Source: Thioalkalivibrio sp. ALJ16 (GTDB lineage: Bacteria; Pseudomonadota; Gammaproteobacteria; Ectothiorhodospirales; Ectothiorhodospiraceae). Taken from it: a DNA stretch of 64,000 nt. Below, in pieces: positions 38,477-47,708 of this stretch. The position numbers were made by a program, and so were the translations under genes. The notes below the pieces were generated by a model, which did not search any database, had not been told where the DNA came from, and was given only the letters and a program-made list of their open reading frames with translations. Every line of letters begins with the position of its first letter. Position 1 is the stretch's first letter. Where the stretch lies: NCBI RefSeq assembly GCF_000377345.1, contig NZ_KB898037.1, positions 249,412 through 313,411 of the forward strand, given 5' to 3'.

Positions 38477-38995
38477 TCAGGCTTCCGGCTCCTCGGGGTC
38501 GATGGCCACCCGCTCCAGGCGCAGCGGTTCGGGGCCGCGCAGCTTGATCTGTTCGCTGCCGCCGAGCTCCATGTGGGCCCCCACGATCGCGGCCTCGATG
38601 GGCAGTTCGCGGCCGTCGCGCTCCACCAGCACGGCCAGGGCCACCGATGCCGGCCGGCCGTAGTCGAACAGCTCGTTCAGCGCCGCGCGGATCGTGCGTC
38701 CGGTAAACAGCACATCGTCGACCAGCAGGACATGTTCGCCGTCGAGATCCTCCGGGAGCTCCGAGGGCCGCACCTGGGGGTGCATGCCGATGCGCGAAAA
38801 GTCGTCGCGGTAGAAGCTGATGTCCAGCCGCCCCAGCGGGCGCTCCACGCCCAGGCGATTGCGCAGGTGTTCGGCGATCCATACCCCGCCGGAGTGGATG
38901 CCCACTACAACGGGGTTCTCGATCCCGCGGACCTTGAAGTAGTGGCGGGCCTGTTCGGCCATGTCGTCGAGCAGGGTCGGGACGTCCGGCGTCAT
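38477..38995 (-). CDS. pyrR: Bifunctional pyr operon regulator / uracil phosphoribosyltransferase PyrR
   Basis: The 172-residue protein is a type I phosphoribosyltransferase with the PRPP loop VLLVDDVLFTGRTIRAALNEL. The N-terminal VVVGIHSGGVWIAEHL and SFYRDDFSRIG segments are PyrR hallmarks. It is 4-bp overlapped with ruvX. No obvious anti-terminator/terminator pair was found before pyrB (only 18 bp remain), so if it regulates the operon it acts elsewhere in the long transcript or by another way. Confidence 0.93.
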   Translation of the reverse strand: MTPDVPTLLDDMAEQARHYFKVRGIENPVVVGIHSGGVWIAEHLRNRLGVERPLGRLDISFYRDDFSRIGMHPQVRPSELPEDLDGEHVLLVDDVLFTGRTIRAALNELFDYGRPASVALAVLVERDGRELPIEAAIVGAHMELGGSEQIKLRGPEPLRLERVAIDPEEPEA

Positions 38996-39387
38996 GATGC
39001 GTTCTCCAGAAACCAGCCTTCGAGGATGACCGCGGCGGCGTGGGCATCCAGCCCCGGGTCGTTGCGCCCCGGCCGGCTGCGCTCGCGGGCCAGGTGGGAT
39101 GTCAGATGCTCGTCGCACCAGTATACCGGCAGGCGGTAGCGCTCTTCGAGCGCGCGGGCAAAGGCCCGGATGCGTCGCGCCAGCGGGGTCGGCTTGCCGT
39201 CCGCCTGGGTCGGCCAGCCGACCACGAAGCCCTCGGGGCCCCACTCGGCGATCAGGCGGTCCAGGGTCGGCCACAGGTCGGGTGCGTCGGTGGCCAGGGT
39301 GCGCAGTCCGCGCGCCGCGCCGGTCAGCTCTTCGCCGACCGCGATGCCGATGCGGCGCCGGCCGTAGTCGAACGCCAGCAGTCCCAC
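38992..39387 (-). CDS. ruvX: Putative pre-16S rRNA nuclease YqgF/RuvX
   Basis: YqgF is an RNase H-fold nuclease active in 16S rRNA 5' processing. The 131-residue protein has the strand-1 acidic motif LLAFDYGRRRIGIAVG, VVGWPTQADGKPT, DEHLTSHLA and the late aspartate DAHAAAVILEGWF. It starts 2 bp after yqgE. The yqgE-yqgF-pyrR-pyrB order is conserved from Pseudomonas. Confidence 0.95.
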   Translation of the reverse strand: MGLLAFDYGRRRIGIAVGEELTGAARGLRTLATDAPDLWPTLDRLIAEWGPEGFVVGWPTQADGKPTPLARRIRAFARALEERYRLPVYWCDEHLTSHLARERSRPGRNDPGLDAHAAAVILEGWFLENAS

Positions 39388-39389
39388 GC

Positions 39390-39968
39390 TCAGGCGTGGC
39401 CGGAGGCCGGGCTGATCAGGTTGACGTCGATGCCGATCAGTTCGGCGGCGGCGCGCCAGCGTTCGGCACTCGGGCGGTCGAACAGGATGTCGGGGTCGGC
39501 GCGGGTCGTGAGCCAGGCGTTCTCGGCCAGCTCGCTTTCCAGCTGGCCGGGGCCCCAGCCGGCATGGCCCAGCGCGATCAGGACCCGGCGCGGGCCCTGC
39601 CCGGCGTTGATGGCCTCGAGGACGTCGCGCGACGTGGTCAGCACGATGGAGTCGGTGATGGGCTGGCTGCCGCGCCAGGTCTGTTCCGCGGAGTGCAGCA
39701 CGAAGCCGTGTTCCGGCTGTACCGGGCCACCGCGGAAGACGGGGATCTCCGGCAGGTCTTCGCCGGGCTCCAGTTCCACGTGCTGCAGGAGTTCGCGCAG
39801 GGAGAATTCCGTGGGCTGGTTGATGACCAGGCCCAGCGCGCCCTCCTCGTCATGGTCGCAGACATAGGTGACCGCATGGCCGAAATAGCCATCGTTGAGA
39901 CTGGGCATGGCGATCAGGAAGTGATCGCGCAGGCTGTCGGGTTCATGGCGGGCGCCGCTGGACATCAT
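39390..39968 (-). CDS. yqgE: UPF0301/AlgH family protein YqgE
   Basis: The 192-residue protein has the family marks LRDHFLIAMPSLNDGYFGHAVTYVCDHDEEGALGLVINQP (in parts) near the start, VFRGGPVQPEHGFVLH, and LIALGHAGWGPGQLESEL. Biochemical function is unsettled; it is tied to alginate regulation in Pseudomonas (AlgH). It stands between tonB and ruvX in a conserved gene order. Confidence 0.95.
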   Translation of the reverse strand: MMSSGARHEPDSLRDHFLIAMPSLNDGYFGHAVTYVCDHDEEGALGLVINQPTEFSLRELLQHVELEPGEDLPEIPVFRGGPVQPEHGFVLHSAEQTWRGSQPITDSIVLTTSRDVLEAINAGQGPRRVLIALGHAGWGPGQLESELAENAWLTTRADPDILFDRPSAERWRAAAELIGIDVNLISPASGHA

Positions 39969-40031
39969 GCCCTCAGTATCGACCCTGTCCCGGCGGGCCG
40001 CAAGAAACGGTTCGCACGCATCCGCGTCTCG

Positions 40032-41009
40032 TTACCGGACCTGTTCCATCTGGTCGCGGCGGAAGGCCCAGGTGCGGGTGATCACCAGTTCGTCGTACTG
40101 CTCCCGCATCGCGTCGGTGAAAGGGGCATACGGGGCGGCCAGCTCCACGATGCGGATCGCGGCCTGATCGAGCACCGGTTCCCCGGAGCTGCGCGCGACC
40201 TGGATATCGATCAGTTCGCCCTCGGGGTTCAGGCGTACCGACAGCACCAGGGTGCCGGACAGCCCGCGCCGGCGTGCCTCGTCCGGGTAATTGAGGTTGC
40301 CCAGCCGTTCCACCTTGTTGATCCAGGCCTGCAGATAGGCGGCCTCGGGGGCGCTGCGCGCGGCCAGGCTGTCCAGGTAGCGGGTGCGGGTGGCGCGGGT
40401 GGAGAAGGTCTGGCGTTCCTCGGCCGGGGCCGCGCGGGCACTCTCCAGGCCACGGTTCATCAGGGCCGCGGCGGAAGGCGCGTCCTCGGCCTCGGGGGCC
40501 TCCAGTGGTTCGGGTTCGGCGAGCTCGGGGGCGACCGCGGCCTCGTCCCGGGTCTCGGCGGTGACCTGTTCCGGCTCCGGTTCGGGTGCCGCCGGGGTCG
40601 GCTCCAGGAGCGGCTGGGCGGCTTCCGGTAGCGGGGCTTCGAGGCCTTCGGGCTCGGGCTCGCCTACCCCGGCGTCGTCGGCATCCGGGGCCTGCGCCTC
40701 GCGGGCCTCGTCGCCCTCACCGCTGGCGGCCTGATCCTGGGTAGCAATGTGTTCCACGCTGTCGTCGAGTTCCGGGGGCGGGGCGTCGGGATCGGTGACC
40801 CAGGTGATGTCCAGCGGCTCGCGCGCGGGCGGGTCGATCGCATCCACGGCAAAACCGATCCCCAGGATGATCAGGGCATGGGCCATCACCGCGAGGAAGA
40901 TCATCGTCCCCAGGTGGTCCTGTGCGCGGGGCGGCCCCGGCGGGGGCGAGCCGGGCACGCTGGCGGCGGGGTTCGCGTTCACGCCGGCACCCGCCGGCCC
41001 CGGACGCAC
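40032..41009 (-). CDS. TonB-family energy-transducing protein (TonB3-like)
   Basis: The 325-residue protein has a cytoplasmic N-terminus, one membrane helix (about residues 35-58), a long Pro/Glu/Ala-rich linker (about 60-195) and a C-terminal TonB domain with NYPDEARRRGLSGTLVLSVRL in parts and ARSSGEPVLDQAAIRIVELAAPYAPF. No exbB or exbD is adjacent. In Pseudomonas the tonB gene at this position, between gshB and yqgE, is tonB3 and is needed for normal twitching, which fits the pilus genes around it. The GTG at 41009 is used; another GTG nine codons on is possible. Confidence 0.88.
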   Translation of the reverse strand: MRPGPAGAGVNANPAASVPGSPPPGPPRAQDHLGTMIFLAVMAHALIILGIGFAVDAIDPPAREPLDITWVTDPDAPPPELDDSVEHIATQDQAASGEGDEAREAQAPDADDAGVGEPEPEGLEAPLPEAAQPLLEPTPAAPEPEPEQVTAETRDEAAVAPELAEPEPLEAPEAEDAPSAAALMNRGLESARAAPAEERQTFSTRATRTRYLDSLAARSAPEAAYLQAWINKVERLGNLNYPDEARRRGLSGTLVLSVRLNPEGELIDIQVARSSGEPVLDQAAIRIVELAAPYAPFTDAMREQYDELVITRTWAFRRDQMEQVR

Positions 41010-41054
41010 GCCGCAGCGCCGTGCACGCGAGCGCGTGCACGGGTCCGTGTTTCC

Positions 41055-41603
41055 CTAGGGGTCGGATTTGCGGGTGCGGACATGGCGCTGGATTCGCGGA
41101 TCGCCGAGGACATGGGCTGCCAGTATACCGGTCAGGCCGCCGGTGATCAGCGCGGCCAGCAGCAGCGGGGGCAGCAGCAGCGGCAGGTTGGGGTGCGGGA
41201 TGATGACCGCCCAGGCCAGCAGGAACTGGCCGCTGGTGTGTGCCAGGGCGGCGGCGATGGCCAGTCCGACCGGGCCCAGGTGGCGCGGCGCCAGCGGCCG
41301 CAGGACGGCGAGCATGGCGAGGCTGGCGATTGCGCCCGCGAGCGACAGCCAGAACGCGGGGCTGAGAAGCGTGCCCAGCAGCAGGCTGCTGCCGAGCACC
41401 CGGATCAGGGTGACGGCGGCAGCGGCGCGCCAGCCAAGCACGAGCAGCGCCACCAGCGTGACGATATTGGCAAGGCCCGGCTTGATGCCGGGGACGGGGC
41501 TGGGGATCGCGGCCTCGAGGATCTGGATCCCGATGGCGATGGCGGCCAGGGCGGCGATGGCGCGGTCGCGCTGTGCGGGGTCGGGGGGTGGATTCCCGGG
41601 CAT
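41055..41603 (-). CDS. Gx transporter family protein (heptaprenyl-diphosphate-synthase-component-I-like)
   Basis: The 182-residue protein is very hydrophobic with five to six helices. It shows the family pattern GIQILEAAIPSPVPGIKPGLANIVTLVAL in parts, where PGIKPGLANI is the diagnostic core, and LIRVLGSSLLLGTL. Despite the database name it resembles small membrane substrate-binding (ECF S-like) proteins. It sits 9 bp after a NusG_II protein and apbE, a recurrent trio in flavin-linked extracytoplasmic electron-transfer loci. Substrate is unknown. Confidence 0.8.
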   Translation of the reverse strand: MPGNPPPDPAQRDRAIAALAAIAIGIQILEAAIPSPVPGIKPGLANIVTLVALLVLGWRAAAAVTLIRVLGSSLLLGTLLSPAFWLSLAGAIASLAMLAVLRPLAPRHLGPVGLAIAAALAHTSGQFLLAWAVIIPHPNLPLLLPPLLLAALITGGLTGILAAHVLGDPRIQRHVRTRKSDP

Positions 41604-41612
41604 CGGGGCGGA

Positions 41613-41987
41613 TCAGTAGTGCAGGCTGTCGAAGCCGGGTTCCGACCCCAGGACTTGCAGCGTCAGGCGATTGGGCAGGCTTACGGCGATGTCGCCGTGC
41701 GCCTGCAGCCAGCCACTGCCCTCGCAGATGTTGCGATATCCGGGCGACTCGGCGCAGCGTGCCCGGCCGGGTTCGATCTCGATCCGGGTGATACCGGCGG
41801 GACCGGTCACTTCCAGTGTCCGGCGCCGGTCCAGGGGTTCGTGCTGGGGGGCGGCCCCGGCCTGGCTGATCACCAGCACCCGGGCCCCGCCGGCCGGGAA
41901 ATAGGCCAGCGCGAAGGCCGCGATGACGAGCGCGGAGGCCAGGGCGCCGATCACGGCGTCGCCCCACCGCAGGCCGATCGGATTCAC
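41613..41987 (-). CDS. NusG domain II-containing membrane-anchored protein
   Basis: The 124-residue protein has one N-terminal membrane helix (about residues 10-30) and a periplasmic NusG_II-type beta domain (LEVTGPAGITRIEIEPGRARCAES in parts, ending with ICEGSGWLQAHGDIAVSLPNRLTLQV). The paired cysteines (RC...IC) around the middle are typical of this family. It is unrelated in role to the transcription factor NusG. Overlap of 4 bp with apbE. Confidence 0.82.
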   Translation of the reverse strand: MNPIGLRWGDAVIGALASALVIAAFALAYFPAGGARVLVISQAGAAPQHEPLDRRRTLEVTGPAGITRIEIEPGRARCAESPGYRNICEGSGWLQAHGDIAVSLPNRLTLQVLGSEPGFDSLHY

Positions 41988-43030
41988 GGCAGTTCGCGTA
42001 CCACGAGGGGCTCGTGGTCGGGGTCGAGCGCGACGCGTTCGGCCAGGCCGGCGGTTGCTTCGATGCGGTCATCCAGTACCAGCAGGGCGTACTCGACCCC
42101 CATCCTGCGGGCGTATTCGGGCCAGGCTTCGGGGCCGGCGATCATCAGTGTCGTGGCGGCGCCGTCGGCCAGGGCCGGGTCGTGGTGCAGTACGGTGGCG
42201 CTCGCCACCCCCTGGCTCGGGCGCCCGCTGCGCGGGTCGATGACGTGATGGATGTATTCCCCTTCCCAGTCGTAGCCGCGTTCGTAATCGCCCGAGGTGA
42301 ACAGCGCCTCGCCCGCCCCCAGTTCGATGCTGCCGAGCGTTCCGCCCCGCGGGTGGCGGATGCGGACGCGCCACGCGCGCTCCTGTGGTCGCCCCAGGGT
42401 CATCAGGTCGCCGCCCGCGTTGAAGATGGCCGCCTCGACCCCGAGTTCGCCCAGCAGCTCCAGCACGCGTTCCACGGCCAGTCCCTTGGCGAGGCCGCCG
42501 AAGTCGAGCTGCAGGTCCGGGTGGGTGCCGCGCAGCCGCACGCCGTTGCGTTCGATGTCCCCCATGCCGGGCGGGTTGTCCAGCAGTGCGTCCAGGGTCG
42601 CGGCGTCCGGTGGCGGTCCGGCGGGTTCGTCCTGGTGGAAGCCCCAGGCCGCCACCAGCTTGCCCAGCGCCGGGTTGAACAGGCCGCCGCTGAGGTCTTC
42701 CATCTCGCGGCCCCGCTCGATCAGCGGCAGTACCGACGGCGGGGCGCTGAACTCGCCCTGCAGGGCGAGCAGTTCGTTGGTCCGGCCAAGGGAGCCCGGC
42801 TCCCAGGCGTGCCAGGAGCGGTGCAGGACCTCGAGCTCATCCTGTACCGCGGACTCGATCTGTTCGATGTCATAGGCCCCCGGGGGGTGCAAGGTGAGTT
42901 CCACCAGGGTGCCGAAGGCGTAGAAACTCAGCTGCTCGGTGTCGGGCTCGTCTCGGCCGCAGGCCGTCAGCAGGCTGGCGGCGAGCAGCAGGGTCAGGGC
43001 GCGTATCAGCATGCGGGACTCGGTGCTCAT
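41984..43030 (-). CDS. apbE: FAD:protein FMN transferase ApbE (lipoprotein)
   Basis: ApbE attaches FMN covalently to threonine of extracytoplasmic flavoproteins such as NqrB/C, RnfG/D and related proteins. The 348-residue product has a lipoprotein signal with lipobox LTAC (C24), the DFGGLAKGLAVERV flavin/magnesium motif, FNAGGDLMTLG, and HHVIDPRSGRPS. No FMN-binding target domain is encoded in the window, so its substrate lies elsewhere. It overlaps gshB and the NusG_II gene by 4 bp each. Confidence 0.95.
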   Translation of the reverse strand: MSTESRMLIRALTLLLAASLLTACGRDEPDTEQLSFYAFGTLVELTLHPPGAYDIEQIESAVQDELEVLHRSWHAWEPGSLGRTNELLALQGEFSAPPSVLPLIERGREMEDLSGGLFNPALGKLVAAWGFHQDEPAGPPPDAATLDALLDNPPGMGDIERNGVRLRGTHPDLQLDFGGLAKGLAVERVLELLGELGVEAAIFNAGGDLMTLGRPQERAWRVRIRHPRGGTLGSIELGAGEALFTSGDYERGYDWEGEYIHHVIDPRSGRPSQGVASATVLHHDPALADGAATTLMIAGPEAWPEYARRMGVEYALLVLDDRIEATAGLAERVALDPDHEPLVVRELP

Positions 43031-43986
43031 CTCGGGTTCGGTGCGCTGGGGCCAGTGAGGTAGTCGATGTACTGCCCGGCCAGGTCCTGCCCGCCGGCCG
43101 CGTCCAGTTCGCGCACGCCAGTCGGGCTGGTCACGTTGATCTCGGTGAGGAAGTCCCCGATCACGTCGATACCGACGAAATCCAGCCCGCGGGCCTGCAG
43201 CTCCGGGGCGATCTGCTCGCAGATCCAGCGATCGCGCGCGGTCAGCATTACCGCCTCGCCGCGGCCCCCGGCGGCGAGGTTGGCGCGGCTTTCACCGGCT
43301 GCCGGAATGCGCGCCAGGGCGTGGCCGTAGGGCTCGCCGCCGATCAGGATGATGCGCTTGTCGCCAGCGGTAAACTCCGGCAGAAAGCGCTGCGCGACTA
43401 CGCTGCGGCAGTCGAATTCGGTGATGGTCTCGAGGATCACCGAGGTATTCGGGTCGCCCTGGCGGACGCGAAAGACCGAGGCGCCGCCCATGCCGTCCAG
43501 GGGTTTCACGACGATGTCGCCCTGCGCCTCCAGAAAGCCGCGAATGCGCTGGCGATCGCGCGTGATCAGGGTCGGCGGGCAGCATTGCGGGAAATGCGCG
43601 GTGAAGGCCTTTTCATTCACGTCGCGCAGCGCGCCCGGACGGTTCGAGACGCGCACGCCGTCGCGCTCGGCCAGGTCGAGGGCGTATGTCGCGTAGATGT
43701 ATTCCAGGTCGAACGGCGGGTCCTTGCGCATCAGCAGCAGGTCGAAGCGCTGCGCGGGCCCGGCCTCGGGCTCGCCCAGGCGGTAGAAGTCGCCGCTGTC
43801 GTCGAGCACGCTGACCGGGCGGCTGCGGGCCATGGCGCGACCCTCCTCGATCCACAGGTCGCCGGGTTCGAGATAGTGCAGCCGGTGGCCGCGGGCCTGG
43901 GCCGCCAGCATCATCGCGAAGGTGGTGTCCTTCGCCGGTTTGATGCCCTGGATCGGGTCCATCAGGATGGCAATGTTGCGGGTCAC
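43027..43986 (-). CDS. gshB: Glutathione synthetase
   Basis: GshB joins gamma-glutamylcysteine and glycine with ATP. The 319-residue protein has the N-terminal IAILMDPIQGIKPAKDTTFAMM in parts, the RKDPPFDLEYIYATY segment, ATP-grasp residues VVKPLDGMGGASVFR, and FVGIDVIGDFLTEINVTSPTG at the end. I use the GTG at 43986 because GGACGAGG precedes it and the length then matches E. coli GshB. A GTG 13 codons earlier is less likely. Glutathione may also serve sulfur oxidation or alkaline stress here. It heads a minus-strand operon, divergent from pilG. Confidence 0.96.
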   Translation of the reverse strand: MTRNIAILMDPIQGIKPAKDTTFAMMLAAQARGHRLHYLEPGDLWIEEGRAMARSRPVSVLDDSGDFYRLGEPEAGPAQRFDLLLMRKDPPFDLEYIYATYALDLAERDGVRVSNRPGALRDVNEKAFTAHFPQCCPPTLITRDRQRIRGFLEAQGDIVVKPLDGMGGASVFRVRQGDPNTSVILETITEFDCRSVVAQRFLPEFTAGDKRIILIGGEPYGHALARIPAAGESRANLAAGGRGEAVMLTARDRWICEQIAPELQARGLDFVGIDVIGDFLTEINVTSPTGVRELDAAGGQDLAGQYIDYLTGPSAPNPR

Positions 43987-44111
43987 GTTGCCTCGTCCAA
44001 GCAGGGTGTGCCGCGAGTATGCCACGCCGCCCGGGGGTGGCGCGGCCTCGGGGCGGCACCCCCGGGCACCGCGTGTTGCCGCTGCCGGCCTGCAATATCA
44101 TGGGGCGCTGT

Positions 44112-44140
44112 TTGTCACGCGGGCCCGCTTCCGCTAGATT
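44112..44140 (+). promoter_or_regulatory. Sigma-70 promoter of the pilG-chp operon
   Basis: TTGTCA (44112-44117, 5 of 6) and TAGATT (44135-44140, 4 of 6) are separated by exactly 17 bp. Transcription would begin near 44147, about 22 nt before the pilG GTG. Confidence 0.6.
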
Positions 44141-44168
44141 CGGTGCGAAATGACCTCAGGGGGAGAAC

Positions 44169-44585
44169 GTGTCTAACGCGCTTGCCGAAGCGGACTCGGC
44201 CACCGAGTTTCAGGGGCTCAAGGTCATGGTGATCGATGACAGCAAGACGATTCGGCGCACGGCCGAGTCCTTGCTGCAAAAGCACGGGGCCGAGGTCATC
44301 ACCGCCGTGGACGGCTTCGAGGCGCTGTCCAAGGTCGCCGAGTCGCGTCCGGACATTATCTTCATTGACGTCATGATGCCGCGCCTGGATGGTTACCAGA
44401 CCTGTGCGCTGATCAAGAACAACAAGCAGTTCCGCGCCACCCCGATCATCATGCTGTCGAGCAAGGACAGCGTGTTCGACAAGGCGAAGGGACGCGTCGT
44501 AGGGTCGGAGGATTACCTCACCAAGCCTTTCACCAGGGACGACCTCCTGGGTGCCATGCGTCAGTACGCCCACCCGTCGGCATGA
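44169..44585 (+). CDS. pilG: Twitching motility response regulator PilG (CheY-like)
   Basis: PilG is the CheY-type output regulator that promotes pilus extension in the Chp system. The 138-residue protein has one receiver domain: acidic pair DD in VMVIDDSKTIRR, the phospho-acceptor aspartate in IIFIDVMMPRLDGY, IIMLSSKD and the KPF motif in YLTKPFTRDDLL. A short N-terminal extension is typical of PilG. It starts with GTG preceded by GGGGGAGA. Confidence 0.95.
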   Translation: MSNALAEADSATEFQGLKVMVIDDSKTIRRTAESLLQKHGAEVITAVDGFEALSKVAESRPDIIFIDVMMPRLDGYQTCALIKNNKQFRATPIIMLSSKDSVFDKAKGRVVGSEDYLTKPFTRDDLLGAMRQYAHPSA

Positions 44586-44622
44586 CGCGCCAAGTGACTA
44601 CTACCAAGGAAAGACCAAGCCC

Positions 44623-44988
44623 ATGGCCCGCATTCTGATCGTTGACGATTCGCCGACCGAGATCCACGTCCTGCGAACGATGCTCGAGAAGCACGGGCAT
44701 TCGGTGACGACCGCGGAGAGCGGCGAGGACGGTGTGGCGGCCGCGAAGTCGCAGGTCCCGGACCTGATCCTGATGGACGTCGTGATGCCCGGGCTGAACG
44801 GATTCCAGGCCACCCGCCAGCTGTCGCAGGCGGAGGAGACCTCGCACGTGCCGGTGGTGGTGGTCAGCACCAAGGATCAGGCCACGGACCGCGTCTGGGC
44901 GATGCGTCAGGGCGCGCGGGACTACATCACCAAGCCCGTGGCGGAGAAGAACCTGCTGGAAACCATCGGAAAATACCTGTCGGCATGA
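44623..44988 (+). CDS. pilH: Twitching motility response regulator PilH (CheY-like)
   Basis: PilH is the second stand-alone receiver of the Chp system, associated with pilus retraction. The 121-residue protein has RILIVDDSPTEIHVL, the phospho-acceptor in LILMDVVMPGLNGF, VVVVSTKDQATDR and DYITKPVAEKNLL. I chose the ATG at 44623 (MARILIVDD, the usual start). It is 37 bp after pilG, and its stop overlaps the pilI start by 4 bp. Confidence 0.95.
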   Translation: MARILIVDDSPTEIHVLRTMLEKHGHSVTTAESGEDGVAAAKSQVPDLILMDVVMPGLNGFQATRQLSQAEETSHVPVVVVSTKDQATDRVWAMRQGARDYITKPVAEKNLLETIGKYLSA

Positions 44989-45566
44989 ACACCGATCTGT
45001 CCTCGCCGTATGCCCTGCTCGCGAGCCTTGATCGCGAAGGGCGACGCGTCAATCGCGAACTGCGGCGGGACATCGGCACCGGCTGGCGCGGGGTGCTGCT
45101 CCGGGTCGGGGATTTCCGCTTTTTGGTCGACATGGACTCGATCGCCGAGGTCACCGATCCCATGGCGCTGACCCGGGTGCCGCTGGCCGATTCCGCAGTG
45201 CTGGGCGTTGGCAACCTGCGCGGACTGGTGCTGCCGGTGTTCGACATGGGCAAGCTGCTGCTGGACCGGCCGCTGGCCGACGAGGCCACCGGTCAGCGGG
45301 TCGTGGTCGCGGCCCAGGGCCAGGGCGTCGCTGGGCTGCTGGTCAGCCAGGTCGAGGGCATGCGTCGCTGCATCCCGTCACAGCGGCGGCTCGAGGTCTC
45401 GGTCCCGGAGACGGTGCGACCATTTATTACTGGCGGGTTCGATCTTGGCCACCGGTTGCACCCGGTGCTGGATCTGGATCTGCTGCTGAATGACAACAAT
45501 CGCTTCACCGGCACAGGCTTGGCCGGGGCAACCAATAGCGAACAGACCGCAGCCGCCGCCGGATAG
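44985..45566 (+). CDS. pilI: CheW-like adaptor PilI
   Basis: PilI couples the receptor PilJ to the histidine kinase ChpA. The 193-residue product is a single CheW domain with a short N-terminal extension: LLRVGDFRFLVDMDSIAEV, LGVGNLRGLVLPVFDMGKLL, and GLLVSQVEGMRR. It is coupled to pilH by a 4-bp overlap and followed by pilJ after 36 bp. Confidence 0.93.
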   Translation: MNTDLSSPYALLASLDREGRRVNRELRRDIGTGWRGVLLRVGDFRFLVDMDSIAEVTDPMALTRVPLADSAVLGVGNLRGLVLPVFDMGKLLLDRPLADEATGQRVVVAAQGQGVAGLLVSQVEGMRRCIPSQRRLEVSVPETVRPFITGGFDLGHRLHPVLDLDLLLNDNNRFTGTGLAGATNSEQTAAAAG

Positions 45567-45602
45567 TGCGGGGCGCGGGCCTGTAACAGGGGGTATTAAC
45601 TG

Positions 45603-47693
45603 ATGGGATCGAGTCGTCGCGCACGTAATTTCGTCCTCGGGGGCCTGCTCGTGCTCGCCCTGATCGCGACCGGCGGGGCCTTCACCTATCATGAGTACGA
45701 GCAGGGCCAGTACCGTGACCGTATCGCCCTCGCCAATGACCTGCGACTGCTGTCGCAGCGGATCGCAACCAGTTCGCTCGAGGCGGCTGCCGGGTCCGAG
45801 CAGGCATTCCGCAACCTGCAGGCCCTGCGTGATGACTTCGAGACCCGCCTGGATCGTATCCGTGACGGGGGCGACGGGCTGCAGCCGCTGCCGGAGGGTC
45901 TGCAGGACGATATCGCCGAGGTCGATCGCGAGTGGTCGGCCTACCGCGATCACGTGAACACCGTCATCCTCGGGCGCTCGGATATCCAGCTGATTACCGA
46001 GTTCTCGGATGCGGTGGCGGCGTTCTCGCCGGAGCTGTCGCGGCTGTCCGATGATGTCGTACGGCGCATGACCCAGACCGGCGAACCGGCCGAGCAGATC
46101 TACGTGGCGGCACGGCAGACCATGCTGATCCAGCGGATCGCCAACAACCTCGGGCGCGTGCTGCAGGGCGGTGCCGAGGCGGCCGCCGCCATCGAACGGT
46201 TCGAGCGCGATGCGACTCTCTACGGCCGGGTGCTGGATGGCCTGATCGAGGGCTTTGCGCCGCTGGGTATCGAGCCAGTGGATGATCCCCAGGCCCGGGC
46301 CCTGCTGCAGGAGATCGCCACCTTGTTCGTGGCATTCAGCGAGGCGGTCGAGGGCGTGCTGGATACCTCCACGCAGGTGTTCGAGGTGAACGCGGCGGCC
46401 GCCAGTGTCGAGGCCAGCAGTGGTGCGATGCTCGATACCACCAGCGAATTCGAGAACGCGATCACCCAGAAGGCCGAGCGTGCCGGCGCCATCGCGCTGA
46501 TTGGCTTCGGCTTTGCCGGTCTGGCCCTGCTGCTGCTGTTCGCGATGGGTCTGTTCCTCTACCGCGATACCAAGCGCGAACTGGCGGAGACCGAGGCCCA
46601 GAACGAGCGTAACCAGCAAGCGATCCTGCGCCTGCTCGACGAGATGATGAATCTCGCCGACGGGGACCTCACCGTGAACGCGACCGTGACCGAGGACTTC
46701 ACCGGCGCGATCGCGGACTCCATGAACTACGCGATCGAGAACCTGCGCACCCTGGTCGCCACTATCAACACGGTGTCTGCCGACATCAGCGAATCCTCGG
46801 CTACCACCCGCTCGCAGGTGCTGGGCCTGGCCGAGAAATCCGAGGAGCAGGCGCGCGAGATCCAGCGTGCGGACGACGCGATCGACGAAGTGTCGCGCTC
46901 GGTGGATACGGTCGCCAGGGACGCCGAACAGTCGGCCTCCGTGGCACGTAACTCGGTGGAGATCGCGTCCCGCGGGGCCGGCACCGTGCGCCGCTCGATC
47001 GAGGGCATGGACAGCATCCGCGAGCAGATCCAGGAGACCGCGAAGCGGATCAAGCGCCTGGGCGAGTCCTCGCAGGAGATCGGCGACATCATCGGCCTGA
47101 TCAACGACATCGCCGAACAGACCAACGTGCTCGCTCTGAACGCGGCGATCCAGGCATCCGCCGCAGGCGAGGCGGGACGTGGCTTCGCGGTCGTGGCCGA
47201 CGAAGTCCAGCGCCTCGCGGAACGTTCGTCCTCCGCGACCCGTCAGGTCGAGGGCCTGGTCAAGGCGATCCAGGCGGATACCAGCGAGGCCGTCAGCTCG
47301 ATGGAGCAGAGTACCGCCAACGTGGTTCAGGGGGCCGAGCTGGCCCAGGCCGCGGGCGAGGCGCTGTCCGAGATCGAGCAGGTCTCCGCGGACCTGGCCG
47401 ACCTGATCGACGGGATCTCCTCCTCCGCTCGCAAGCAGTCCGAGATGGCGCAGGACGTGACCTCCATCATGGCGCAGATCCGCGACATCACCTCCGAGAC
47501 GACACAGGGCACGCAGTCCACCGCGGCCGCGATCGGCGATCTGGCACAGCTGTCTGCGCAGCTGCAGTCCTCGGTGTCGGACTTCAAGCTCCCGGATCCT
47601 GGTGCCGCGACCGATGCCCTGGGCACGGTTTCCGAAGAGGGCGGCACGGACCCCGAATCCGAAACGACGCCTTCCGACGAACAGCGGGCCTGA
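45603..47693 (+). CDS. pilJ: Methyl-accepting chemotaxis protein PilJ
   Basis: PilJ is the receptor of the Chp pathway. The 696-residue protein has an N-terminal helix (about 10-30), a periplasmic region with two PilJ-type domains of helical repeats (about 35-295), and a second helix ([23 protein letters not shown] in parts, about 298-318). A HAMP-like linker and the cytoplasmic signalling hairpin follow, with [20 protein letters not shown] as its core and [18 protein letters not shown] next. Methylation is uncertain, because no CheR/CheB gene follows in this operon. Confidence 0.95.
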   Translation: MGSSRRARNFVLGGLLVLALIATGGAFTYHEYEQGQYRDRIALANDLRLLSQRIATSSLEAAAGSEQAFRNLQALRDDFETRLDRIRDGGDGLQPLPEGLQDDIAEVDREWSAYRDHVNTVILGRSDIQLITEFSDAVAAFSPELSRLSDDVVRRMTQTGEPAEQIYVAARQTMLIQRIANNLGRVLQGGAEAAAAIERFERDATLYGRVLDGLIEGFAPLGIEPVDDPQARALLQEIATLFVAFSEAVEGVLDTSTQVFEVNAAAASVEASSGAMLDTTSEFENAITQKAERAGAIALIGFGFAGLALLLLFAMGLFLYRDTKRELAETEAQNERNQQAILRLLDEMMNLADGDLTVNATVTEDFTGAIADSMNYAIENLRTLVATINTVSADISESSATTRSQVLGLAEKSEEQAREIQRADDAIDEVSRSVDTVARDAEQSASVARNSVEIASRGAGTVRRSIEGMDSIREQIQETAKRIKRLGESSQEIGDIIGLINDIAEQTNVLALNAAIQASAAGEAGRGFAVVADEVQRLAERSSSATRQVEGLVKAIQADTSEAVSSMEQSTANVVQGAELAQAAGEALSEIEQVSADLADLIDGISSSARKQSEMAQDVTSIMAQIRDITSETTQGTQSTAAAIGDLAQLSAQLQSSVSDFKLPDPGAATDALGTVSEEGGTDPESETTPSDEQRA

Positions 47694-47708
47694 CGGCGGA
47701 CGCGGCCG

